Made by a program: the position numbers and the translations under genes. Below the pieces are notes generated by a model. The model saw nothing but the letters and a program-made list of their open reading frames with translations. It was not told where the DNA came from and ran no database searches. Positions 1 to 6,795 of a stretch of 12,109 bases of DNA are shown in pieces (the first letter of the stretch is position 1; each line of letters opens with the position of its first letter). Origin of the DNA: JBLHLB01 sp047618505 (GTDB lineage: Bacteria; Planctomycetota; UBA1135; GCA-002686595); assembly GCA_047618505.1 (NCBI GenBank), contig JBLHLB010000091.1:1-12109 (forward strand). The letters are read 5' to 3'.

Positions 1-122
1 TCGTGGTCCGGTGCCACCGCGAAGTCCCAGGGTGACTTGCGCAGGTAGCCGCGCGATTGGCTTCCGCTTTCCGTTGCGTCGTTCACAGCGTCTGTCACAG
101 CGTCTCCCTCTGAGAATTCCAT
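1..122 (-). CDS. 5' end of a gene running off the left edge, possibly a molybdopterin oxidoreductase catalytic subunit
   Basis: An open reading frame on the minus strand stays open to the window edge and gives about 40 residues if begun at the ATG at 122-120. That ATG is 5 bases after the stop of the Fe-S/membrane-anchor gene, so the two are almost certainly co-transcribed and possibly translationally coupled. No Shine-Dalgarno match precedes the ATG. A GTG at 98-96 in the same frame has AGGGAG five bases before it and is the better start on ribosome-binding grounds. The visible residues (including GYLRKSPWDFAVAPDH) contain no motif that I can assign. The guess of a molybdopterin catalytic subunit rests only on context: Fe-S subunits with an NrfD-type anchor normally have such a partner in the same operon. 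A maturation factor or another redox subunit is equally possible from the sequence alone. Confidence 0.55.
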   Translation of the reverse strand, partial: MEFSEGDAVTDAVNDATESGSQSRGYLRKSPWDFAVAPDH

Positions 123-127
123 GGGGG

Positions 128-1681
128 TCACGAGATAGCGAGGGCCTGGCCCGCACGCACGAGCATGTCTTCTTCCACCAGCAAACCGGCCAGGGCCAGC
201 AAGCCGGCAAGGCCCCATAGCAGCGGCGAACCGAATACTAGGAGGACAAGCGGAATAACGATGCCCACCACGAGGGCGAGGCGATGACTCTTGGCGTAGG
301 GCCCGCGGTGAATGAGGTCCATCACGCGGCCGTACTCCACTCCGCGGCGTTCGGGGGCGAGCTTGTGCTCGAAACGCTGCCAGGCATACATAGTGAGAAG
401 CGCGCCGACGAGCAGGTAACGCAGGTTCGAGGAGCCTTCACCGCCAAGACCGAAGAGCAGCATGGTCGCAGCTCCAGCGGTCACTGCCTGGACAATCAAG
501 CGCGCCCAGAGACCACGCTGCATCCAGAGCACGCGTCCCTTTGCCTGGCCGAAGAGCCAGCCCGTGTAGCAGGCAGCCAGGCCTCCGGCTAATCCCGTCA
601 CGACACAGAAGAGCGCGTAGATCGGGCCGGCCGGTGCGCCGCTGCCGAGGATCGCTAGCGCCGCCCAAACCGTCAGGAGAAGCCCGTAGGCAATCAGCGC
701 GTAGGTGCCGCGCACAAGCCAGGAGCTCCAATTCGGCCGCGCCAGGATCATCCAGAAGCGTTCCGGTCGCTTGAGATCGAGGGCCAACAACAGGGACGTC
801 CCCCCAAGGGTTGCGAGGGCCAGCATCGGCGCGACAACAGCACGCCAATCGGTGCCGGCGCCGCGGGCAAAGCCGCCCGTCTGGGTCACCACCGAGGCCA
901 GGAACAGCCCCGCTGAAATCGACTTCAGGAACAGGTACGCCGTGATGCGCCAACCCCACAGGGCAGGGCGCGGAACGTCGTAGGTGGTGCGGGCCATGGC
1001 CTCAACTTCGGCCCCCATTTCGCGGGCCGCGTCCATGGCGCTCTTTTCCCACTGGGAGGCCTCGACCTGGGGACTCTGGTGACGATCCGCCCAGAGGTGT
1101 CCACCGCCGTCGTTGGTCAAGAGCGGGTCGAGCCCCGCCGGACCAGCATCGTAATACAGCACGTTCGGGCCCGTGCCCGCCTCGACCTTGCGACCCTCCA
1201 GGTCGAACTCACGCTTGAAGCGATTCACCGGGCTCTCCTCGTCGTCCCAGTCGCCGGGGATAATCGCCTCGGTCGGGCAAACTACCGCGCAGGCCGGCGC
1301 CAGGCCGACCTCGGTGCGGTGGGCACAGAAATGGCACTTCTGCGCCGTGCCCTTGTCCGGATTGATATACAGCGCATCGTAGGGACAGCCGTGCATACAG
1401 GACTTACACCCGATGCAGTGGTCCGGGTTGATGTCCACGATGCCGTCCTGGCGCTTGTAGAGCGCGCTTGTCGGGCAGATCGTGATGCAGGGTGCCGAGG
1501 TGCACTGGTTGCAACGCAAGACAGCGAAAGAGCGTTTGACCTCGGGGAATTCCCCGGCCTCGGTGTACTTCACCCAAGTCCGGAAATTGCCCAAGGGCAC
1601 GTCATTCTCTGACTTACAGGCGACGGTGCAGGCGTGGCAGCCAATGCACCGTGATTGGTCGATTATGAATCCGAGCTGCAC
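128..1681 (-). CDS. Fused 4x[4Fe-4S] electron-transfer subunit and NrfD/DmsC-type membrane anchor (DmsB-DmsC-like fusion)
   Basis: This 517-residue protein should carry electrons between the quinone pool and a partner oxidoreductase at the membrane. Residues 1-140 form a DmsB/PhsB-type ferredoxin domain with sixteen cysteines in four groups: C12-C15-C18-C22, C57-C60-C65-C69, C89-C92-C95-C99 and C116-C119-C131-C135. A linker (about 141-235) leads to an NrfD/DmsC-like region with roughly eight hydrophobic helices from about residue 242 to the end. It includes the family-like SWLVRGTYAL stretch and the C-terminal VRAGQALAIS, which resembles the usual VRAGQ-x-PLS ending. In most organisms these are two separate subunits, so this is a fusion. 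The GTG start was chosen because GGAGGA lies five bases upstream and the Fe-S domain begins directly after it; the same frame opens upstream to an ATG at 1849, but those residues resemble no domain and run through a strong dyad. The substrate (DMSO, thiosulfate, tetrathionate, polysulfide and so on) cannot be told from this subunit. Confidence 0.93.
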   Translation of the reverse strand: MQLGFIIDQSRCIGCHACTVACKSENDVPLGNFRTWVKYTEAGEFPEVKRSFAVLRCNQCTSAPCITICPTSALYKRQDGIVDINPDHCIGCKSCMHGCPYDALYINPDKGTAQKCHFCAHRTEVGLAPACAVVCPTEAIIPGDWDDEESPVNRFKREFDLEGRKVEAGTGPNVLYYDAGPAGLDPLLTNDGGGHLWADRHQSPQVEASQWEKSAMDAAREMGAEVEAMARTTYDVPRPALWGWRITAYLFLKSISAGLFLASVVTQTGGFARGAGTDWRAVVAPMLALATLGGTSLLLALDLKRPERFWMILARPNWSSWLVRGTYALIAYGLLLTVWAALAILGSGAPAGPIYALFCVVTGLAGGLAACYTGWLFGQAKGRVLWMQRGLWARLIVQAVTAGAATMLLFGLGGEGSSNLRYLLVGALLTMYAWQRFEHKLAPERRGVEYGRVMDLIHRGPYAKSHRLALVVGIVIPLVLLVFGSPLLWGLAGLLALAGLLVEEDMLVRAGQALAIS

Positions 1682-1686
1682 AGGTG

Positions 1687-1692
1687 TCCTCC
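1687..1692 (-). promoter_or_regulatory. Strong Shine-Dalgarno site fixing the GTG start of the Fe-S/anchor fusion
   Basis: Read on the minus strand, GGAGGA is followed by CACCT and then GTG at 1681-1679, a spacing of five bases. It is the best ribosome binding site in the window, where most genes have weak or no Shine-Dalgarno matches. It decides the start in favour of GTG over the in-frame ATG 168 bases upstream. Confidence 0.8.
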
Positions 1693-1718
1693 GTTGCGGG
1701 CTCGTAGGGGTGGCGGAT

Positions 1719-1760
1719 CGACATCCTAGTCCCCTGGCGCACCGGGGGACTGCCATGTCG
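1719..1760. promoter_or_regulatory. 42-base two-tier dyad in the divergent intergenic region (operator or leader hairpin)
   Basis: An outer perfect arm pair CGACAT (1719-1724) / ATGTCG (1755-1760) encloses a three-base mismatch on each side. An inner arm pair follows, AGTCCCCTGG (1728-1737) / CCGGGGGACT (1742-1751), around a four-base centre CGCA. The inner stem is perfect except for one position, which is a U-G wobble in plus-strand RNA and a C-A mismatch in minus-strand RNA. The element lies 38 bases before the GTG of the Fe-S/anchor gene and 132 bases before the ATG of the SPFH gene. It could be an operator for divergent promoters or a leader hairpin of the minus-strand transcript. No T-run follows on either strand, so a simple intrinsic terminator is unlikely. 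I cannot name a regulator, and no convincing -35/-10 pair was found. Confidence 0.55.
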
Positions 1761-1892
1761 CAAGGAAATCCGGTTCCCTTTGCATAGGGTTGTAGGCGGA
1801 GCGAAGACAATGGTCGCCCGTGCCGCTGCGGTCCCCGCCGGCGCTCCACTCAACCCCGGTCCGCCAGAGACCCACCCAGCCCTCAATCCACC

Positions 1893-2795
1893 ATGGCCCG
1901 CCAGCAACTGCCCCAGCGCATCCCCCTCCCCGTCCTCATTGCCGCCCCCATCGTTCTACTCATCCTGATTGTAGCCTTCCAGAGCTACAGGGTTGTGCCC
2001 GTGGGTCACGTGGCGGTAGCCCAGCTCTTTGGGAAGGTCCAGGGCACGGCCTACCCGGAGGGCTTCCACTTCCCGGTCAACCCCATGTACCGCTGGGCGA
2101 ACTACGACATCCGCCACAAGACCACAAAAGAGACGGCCGATGTTCCCACCCGGGACCAGCTCCAGAGCACCATCGATGTCTCGGTCCAGTGGCGCATCAT
2201 CGGCTCCATGGCGTCCCAGATTCTGCAGGAGACTGGCGATGTGGAAGATGTTCTGACGGTGCACCTGATCCCCAAGCTGCGCAGTTCCCTGCGGGAATCC
2301 GGCAAGGCCATCGCCCGGGCCGAGGATCTGTTCCTGGAAGATACGCAGCGGCTCATGCAGGAATCCCTTACGACCACCCTGCAGGAATATCTTCTCCCCT
2401 GGGGAGTCGAGGTACAGCAGGTCCTGATCCGCGACATCAACATGCCGGCCTTCATCAATAAGGCCATCGAGTCCAAGAAGGAGCGCGAGCAGGAAGTCGA
2501 AAAGCAGAAGGCCGAGCTGGAGCGCTTCACGACTGAGCAGGAACAGGTCGTTGTCGAAGCCGCCGCCAACCGCCAGGCCGCGGAAGAGGAAGCCCAAACC
2601 GTCCGGCTCCTAGCCGACGCCCGCGCCTATGAAATCACTGTGCTGAACGAAGCCATAGCGCAGAACCCAGCCTACATTCAATTGCAGGCGCTCCAGGCTT
2701 TGGAAGCGATCTCGAAGGACCCGGCCTCGAAGCTGTACTTCCTCAATGGTGACGCGCCCATGCCGCTGCCACTGATGAATATCGGCCAGCAGTAG
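1893..2795 (+). CDS. SPFH/band 7 (prohibitin/HflC-like) membrane protein
   Basis: This 300-residue protein has the layout of a single-pass SPFH scaffold. A short basic N-terminus (ARQQLPQR) is followed by one hydrophobic helix at about residues 13-30 and then a band 7 domain at about 31-195 (YRVVPVGHVAV at the start, DVSVQWRI in the middle, VLIRDINMP near the end). A highly charged alpha-helical segment at about 190-245 is rich in E, K, Q and A and is probably a coiled coil. The C-terminal tail includes ALEAISKDP and LYFLNGDAPMP, a tail often seen in prohibitin-like proteins. Family members form large ring-like assemblies at the membrane and modulate proteases or membrane microdomains. No protease gene (FtsH), HflK partner or NfeD gene is visible nearby, so the partner is unknown. 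The ATG has no clear Shine-Dalgarno match. The gene is divergent from the Fe-S/anchor gene and appears monocistronic, ending at its own terminator. Confidence 0.92.
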   Translation: MARQQLPQRIPLPVLIAAPIVLLILIVAFQSYRVVPVGHVAVAQLFGKVQGTAYPEGFHFPVNPMYRWANYDIRHKTTKETADVPTRDQLQSTIDVSVQWRIIGSMASQILQETGDVEDVLTVHLIPKLRSSLRESGKAIARAEDLFLEDTQRLMQESLTTTLQEYLLPWGVEVQQVLIRDINMPAFINKAIESKKEREQEVEKQKAELERFTTEQEQVVVEAAANRQAAEEEAQTVRLLADARAYEITVLNEAIAQNPAYIQLQALQALEAISKDPASKLYFLNGDAPMPLPLMNIGQQ

Positions 2796-2807
2796 CGCAG
2801 GGAGGCG

Positions 2808-2848
2808 GGCAACACCGGGCCCCAGGCTCGGTGTTGCCTAGTCCTATT
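2808..2848 (+). terminator. Intrinsic terminator of the SPFH gene
   Basis: A perfect 10-base inverted repeat, GGCAACACCG (2808-2817) and CGGTGTTGCC (2829-2838), surrounds an 11-base loop and begins 12 bases after the SPFH stop codon. The tail TAGTCCTATT is only moderately T-rich. Position and stem strength make a terminator the simplest reading. Confidence 0.72.
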
Positions 2849-3021
2849 CAACGGCGATCTGCGACCGATCCGCGGTCATGTGGGCCTGGTCGTCGCGGCC
2901 CTCGCCGCCGGAGCGCAATACAGTGGTTCGTAGCGTGCAAGGCCCGGCAATGGCGGGGGCGGCCCGATCGCCGGGTTCGAGCGTGGCGGAGATTCCCGAG
3001 TCTCGCTATGGTCGATCTCAC

Positions 3022-4884
3022 ATGAGATTCACGACGACCCTGCTCCTCTCGCTTTTGATCACATCGGGCCTCCAGGCCCAAGCCACCGTCCTCGTCGAAG
3101 CCGAAGCCTTCGAAGACAGTGGTGGTTGGGTCAACGATCAGCAGTTCATGGACCTGATGGGCTCGCCCTATCTCCTGGCCCATGGCATCGGAAGGCCCGT
3201 CGCCGACGCGCGCACGACGGTAGAGTTCCCTGAACCCGGCGAGTATCGCGTTTGGGTACGCACACGCGATTGGGTTGCCCCCTGGGGAGTCGAAGGTTCT
3301 CCGGGACGCTTCCAATTGCTTGTCGATGGTAAGGCCCTGGACTCGACCTTTGGAACCGAGGGCGCGGAATGGCATTGGCAGGACGGTGGGCTTGTTGAGG
3401 TAGGGACAAGCGCACAACTCTTGTTGCATGACCTCACGGGATTCGAAGGTCGCTGTGATGCGATTGTCTTTAGCAGTGACCCGGATTGGCGAGTACCCGA
3501 AGAAGCAGGCGCCCTCGCGACCTTCCGACGCGCAGCCCTGGGCCTGCCGCTCGAGCCCGATCAGACAATCGAATTCGACCTCGTTGTCATCGGCGGCGGA
3601 GTCGCGGGCACAAGCGCCGCCGTCACTGCCGCCCGGCTTGGGCTTACGGTTGCCTTGATCCAGGACCGCCCCGTCCTAGGCGGCAACGCAAGTTCGGAAG
3701 TGCGTGTCTGGCCGCAGGGTCACGTGAATCAGGAGCCCTACCCCAGGGTTGGTGATGTGGTCATGGAGGTCGTGCCAGCGAAGCGCAAGGACTCCGCCAA
3801 CGGTCAACGGGCGGTGGTCTTTGACGACGAACGCAAGCTGCGCCTTGTGCGGGCCGAGCCCAATATCACGCTCTACCTGGAACAGCGCGTGACCCAAGCC
3901 GAGACAGTCGACAGTCACATTCGCTCGGTCACCAGCCAGCACATCCGCACCGCCCGCCGCACACGCATTCGCGGACGCATGTTCCTGGACAGCACCGGCG
4001 ACGGCGCCGTCGGCTTCGCAGCCGGTGCGGATTTCGAAACCACGGCTACCGGGCACATGGGCGCCAGCAACCTGTGGAACATCCAGTGCCTCTGCGAGGA
4101 CGAAGACCCGCTCAGCTCGGAGCTCGAAGCCGCCTGCGAGGATGCCAGCTTCCCGCGCGTGCCCTGGGCCGTTGACCTGACCGACAAACCCTTCCCCGGT
4201 CGCGAGAGGGGCTCAAAGGAACCGGAGACCGCCAACCCATCCGTACCGATCACCCTTGGCAACTGGTTCTGGGAGAACGGCTTTGACCGCGACCCGATCA
4301 CGGACATGGAGCACATTCGCGACCAGAACTTCCGCGCCATGTACGGGGCCTGGGATGCGATCAAGAACGTTGAGAAGCGCTACCCCGCGCACCGCCTCAA
4401 CTGGGTTGCCTACATCGCCGGCAAGCGCGAATCACGACGCCTCCTTGGCGACGTGATCCTGACCGCAGAGGACCTGCGTGACGGTCGTCAATTCCCCGAC
4501 GGCTGCTTCCCCTGCACCTGGGGCATCGACACGCACTTCCCCAATCCTAAGTACGAGGCTGGGCACGAGGGCGATGAATTCATCGCCGACTACACTCGCG
4601 GCGAGGGCTACACCTACGCCGGTCCCTACTGGGTTCCGTACCGTTGCCTGTACTCGCGCAACATCGACAATCTGTTCATGGCGGGTCGCGACATCAGCGT
4701 GACCCACGAGGCCCTTGGGGCAGTGCGGGTCATGAAGACAACCGGCGCCATGGGAGAAATCGTCGGCATGGCCGCCTCCCTGTGCAAGCGTCTTGATTGC
4801 ACGCCGCGTCAGATCTACGCAGAGCACCTCGATGAATTGAAGGCGCTCATGCTACGGGGAGCCGGCAAGCAGGCGGACCACTAG
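3022..4884 (+). CDS. Exported FAD-dependent oxidoreductase with N-terminal carbohydrate-binding-like domain (FAD_oxidored family)
   Basis: The protein is 620 residues from the chosen ATG, which opens a Sec signal peptide (MRFTTTLLLSLLITSGLQAQA, cleavage near 21). The same frame extends to an ATG at 2878, but that would bury the signal behind 48 arginine-rich residues. Residues about 22-160 look like a beta-rich, golvesin/xanthan-lyase-type accessory domain (VLVEAEAFEDSGGW, then FPEPGEYRVWVRTRDW). The FAD domain starts with FDLVVIGGGVAGTSAA, whose dinucleotide-binding glycines are at 191, 193 and 196, followed by PVLGGNASSE around 218-226. The second flavin-binding stretch, NLFMAGRDISVTHEALGAVR, lies around 551-570. 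This matches the FAD_oxidored family common in Planctomycetota, Verrucomicrobiota and Bacteroidota. The substrate is unknown; the front domain suggests a carbohydrate or other polymer. No neighbour gives a pathway. No clear Shine-Dalgarno site precedes the start. Confidence 0.9.
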   Translation: MRFTTTLLLSLLITSGLQAQATVLVEAEAFEDSGGWVNDQQFMDLMGSPYLLAHGIGRPVADARTTVEFPEPGEYRVWVRTRDWVAPWGVEGSPGRFQLLVDGKALDSTFGTEGAEWHWQDGGLVEVGTSAQLLLHDLTGFEGRCDAIVFSSDPDWRVPEEAGALATFRRAALGLPLEPDQTIEFDLVVIGGGVAGTSAAVTAARLGLTVALIQDRPVLGGNASSEVRVWPQGHVNQEPYPRVGDVVMEVVPAKRKDSANGQRAVVFDDERKLRLVRAEPNITLYLEQRVTQAETVDSHIRSVTSQHIRTARRTRIRGRMFLDSTGDGAVGFAAGADFETTATGHMGASNLWNIQCLCEDEDPLSSELEAACEDASFPRVPWAVDLTDKPFPGRERGSKEPETANPSVPITLGNWFWENGFDRDPITDMEHIRDQNFRAMYGAWDAIKNVEKRYPAHRLNWVAYIAGKRESRRLLGDVILTAEDLRDGRQFPDGCFPCTWGIDTHFPNPKYEAGHEGDEFIADYTRGEGYTYAGPYWVPYRCLYSRNIDNLFMAGRDISVTHEALGAVRVMKTTGAMGEIVGMAASLCKRLDCTPRQIYAEHLDELKALMLRGAGKQADH

Positions 4885-5070
4885 GGCTCTGCCTTCGCCC
4901 AGTACGCTTCCCCGGCGCAAGCTGGTGATTGCCAATCGGGCAGCTAAGCTCGCGGAACCTCTGTTGGCTCACTGCCAAGCCTGGGCTACTCCTCAAGTCA
5001 GCGCCCCCTATGGGCCGCGCGTATAAAGGCAGGCCACTTGGGGTGAGGCCGATGAGTGGGCCTGGGGCGC

Positions 5071-6144
5071 CTAGCTGCGCTTACGCAGTTCTTCTAGCAA
5101 GGCGCTGGCCGCACCGGAATCCAGGGACTCCGCCGCCAGATCTACCCCCTCGGCCAAGGTCGGCACGCGACCTCCCACCTTCAGAATCAACGCTGCTGTG
5201 AGGAGTGAAGCGGAACGGCTCGGGCCCTGATCACCACACAAGACAGCCTCAACACAATCTCTCGCGGCACGCACTAGGAGCGGACTATCCCCAGCCCCCT
5301 GCCCATCCTCGGGGGGGCCAAAGATCGGCAGCTCGGGCTCAAAGTCTTCCTGCAAGCCAAAGTCCGAGGGGTCGACCGAGAGGGGCACCTGGTGGTTGCC
5401 GGAAAGCTCGATTCCCCGTGTGCGCTTGCGTAGGTACGGAACCGGACCGCCGGCATCTCCTTGCAACACGATGGCTGCGGGATGACCAAGGCTCTCCATC
5501 GTTTCCACAGCTACGCCCAAGACCGGCCCCGCCTGGGCGCCGAGCATCACCCGCGAACCCTTGGGGAAGATGAGCTTCTCAACCGTCGAGAGTGGTGTGC
5601 GCACTCCGACCTCTCCGCGAACCCCGCGCAGGGCCAGAAGATCCGGCAACATGCCCGAAGTCGCCATTCCACCGAAAGAGAGGCGCTCCACTGATTCTTC
5701 TGCCTTGCGCGGATCCCAAGCTATGGGCGCGCCCAATTCCTCGAGCACGTTCGCAGCCGTGATCCCACGATTCGGCGGCACGCCGCGATCGGAAATCAGC
5801 AAGACTCGCGCACCGGCGGCCGCCGCAGCCAGGCTCGCCACAACCTCCAGGGGAGGGCGATTGTTGTAGCCGTCCAGGGGCGACGAGACGCAGACCAACC
5901 CCTGCATCCCTTGGCAGGGCATGGTCGCGCGCTCCCGCGCCGCACTTGCGAAGCCCGTCAGCTCCTCCACGCTCACACCCTTCCAGCGCATGGCCATCAA
6001 GAAGGCCCCGATCCTGATCTCGCTTTGGGAACCATCCAATACAGCACGGAAGGCCCGCTGGGCCTCGTCGTGGGTGAGGTTCCGTCCTTCGCGGCGATCC
6101 GAAGAGCCGAGAACACGTAGCAAGTCCCGCAGGATCATATTCAT
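5071..6144 (-). CDS. TrpD2/YbiB-like protein (glycosyltransferase family 3 fold, anthranilate phosphoribosyltransferase relative)
   Basis: The 357 residues fit the TrpD fold. An N-terminal helical domain (about 1-70) has NLTHDEAQRAFRAVLDG and IGAFLMAMRWKGVSVEEL. An alpha/beta domain follows, with VLLISDRG (114-121), NRGITAANVLEELG (125-138), RTPLSTVEKLIFP (182-194) and AIVLQGDAGG (224-233). True anthranilate phosphoribosyltransferases carry GTGGD at the PRPP site and KHGN after it; here the equivalent stretch reads SSPLDGYNNRPP (87-98) and SDRG (118-121). The RTPLSTVEKL and LQGD-x-GG segments are like the TrpD2 branch, whose founding member YbiB binds nucleic acid and has no shown transferase activity. 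Anthranilate phosphoribosyltransferase activity is therefore unlikely. No trp genes are adjacent. The start is either ATG at 6144 or ATG at 6138; the first is kept. The gene is convergent with the FAD oxidoreductase. Confidence 0.8.
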   Translation of the reverse strand: MNMILRDLLRVLGSSDRREGRNLTHDEAQRAFRAVLDGSQSEIRIGAFLMAMRWKGVSVEELTGFASAARERATMPCQGMQGLVCVSSPLDGYNNRPPLEVVASLAAAAAGARVLLISDRGVPPNRGITAANVLEELGAPIAWDPRKAEESVERLSFGGMATSGMLPDLLALRGVRGEVGVRTPLSTVEKLIFPKGSRVMLGAQAGPVLGVAVETMESLGHPAAIVLQGDAGGPVPYLRKRTRGIELSGNHQVPLSVDPSDFGLQEDFEPELPIFGPPEDGQGAGDSPLLVRAARDCVEAVLCGDQGPSRSASLLTAALILKVGGRVPTLAEGVDLAAESLDSGAASALLEELRKRS

Positions 6145-6146
6145 TG

Positions 6147-6176
6147 GTTCCGCGCCGACTGGCGCGTTGCGGGAAC
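6147..6176 (-). promoter_or_regulatory. Stem-loop abutting the start codon of the TrpD2-like gene
   Basis: In the minus-strand transcript, CGCGCC (6166-6161) and GGCGCG (6156-6151) pair perfectly around the loop AGUC. GUUC (6176-6173) can extend the stem with GAAC (6150-6147) past a six-base bulge. The structure ends three bases before the AUG and contains the only Shine-Dalgarno-like bases (GCGGAA), so it could lower translation initiation. No regulator or ligand can be inferred. Confidence 0.4.
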
Positions 6177-6727
6177 TTTAGCGCCTTCTCGCCCAGGGTG
6201 AAAGCCGCGACCTCAGCGTTCCAGGTCAGGAACCGGTCGCAGCCCCGTACGTTGGACTCGTACGGACACCGTGCGGCCATTGCTTCAGGAGTGCGCAGTG
6301 CTCCCGAGGGCGAGGCTTAGCAGCCTCCACGGGTGATGCAGGCCAAGCCCCCGGCCGGACCCGAATCGACCTCGGTGGATGTCCACTCCCAAACACTTGC
6401 GAGCACACCCTACAGTCCAAAGGGCCTTGGCAGGAGCTGTCCCACAGGAGACGTGGAGCCATCGGCTGCCCCATCAAGGATGATTGGCGTAGGCCGAAGC
6501 ACCCGCTTCATCATCCCTATGGAAGAACTCCGTCGTCGCCTCAGCTCTCGCGGCACGACACCACTCGCGATCGAGTGGGGGACGCAGACCGTTGCCTTCC
6601 GTCCTATTGGCGCACTCGATCCAGTTCACTCGCTGGACGGGATACAGCTCGCGCTCTTCGGCCTGGACAGCGAAGGGCTCGGCCCCCACGAATCGGGAAG
6701 CTGCTGGTTTTCAACGGACTGCTAGAC
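6177..6727. other. Stretch without a convincing gene
   Basis: This stretch lies upstream of the TrpD2-like gene and beyond the terminator of the amidohydrolase cluster. The longest candidate is a plus-strand frame from 6333 to 6725 (130 codons, or 82 from the ATG at 6480). It shows no known motif and no ribosome binding site, and it would run against the neighbouring minus-strand genes; its third-position GC is only moderately high. A minus-strand frame at 6474-6689 is equally unconvincing. A perfect inverted repeat CCGTACG (6245-6251) / CGTACGG (6259-6265) with a seven-base spacer is present, of unknown role. The promoter of the TrpD2-like gene is probably in the part near 6180-6300, but no clear -35/-10 pair stands out. 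Confidence 0.5.
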
Positions 6728-6770
6728 AAAAGCACGCGCGACTCCCCGGGGTCGGGGGGCCGCGCGTGCT
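6724..6770 (-). terminator. Intrinsic terminator of the amidohydrolase cluster
   Basis: Read on the minus strand, AGCACGCGCG (6770-6761) pairs perfectly with CGCGCGTGCT (6740-6731). A further C-run/G-run pairing inside the loop is possible, and TTTTGTCT follows directly. It starts 25 bases after the stop of the last amidohydrolase gene, which is the standard place for a Rho-independent terminator. On the plus strand no T-run follows the hairpin, so it acts in one direction only. Confidence 0.85.
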
Positions 6771-6795
6771 GTGCCGCCGGTTGGATGAGTCGGAG

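Noticed and set aside
1682..1849. N-terminal extension of the Fe-S/anchor protein from an upstream ATG
   Set aside because: The strong GGAGGA site five bases before the GTG at 1681, the cysteine motif placement and the dyad inside the extension all argue that it is untranslated leader.
2965..2995. GGTTCGAGC near 2976, resembling a tRNA T-loop
   Set aside because: The flanking bases do not form a five-pair T-stem and no acceptor or anticodon arm can be built around it.
2878..3021. N-terminal extension of the FAD oxidoreductase from an upstream ATG
   Set aside because: The added 48 residues are arginine-rich with no domain character and would hide an obvious signal peptide that begins at 3022.
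4885..5070. Possible terminators between the convergent FAD oxidoreductase and TrpD2-like genes (for example AGCTG at 4920-4924 with CAGCT at 4941-4945)
   Set aside because: The stems are short or interrupted and no T-run follows them, so no terminator call is supported, though one is expected here.
6245..6265. Seven-base stem with the seven-base loop TTGGACT, resembling a tRNA anticodon arm (GGA)
   Set aside because: The stem is longer than an anticodon stem, the base after the anticodon would be a pyrimidine, and no acceptor stem, D-arm or GGTTCGA-type T-arm is found around it on either strand.
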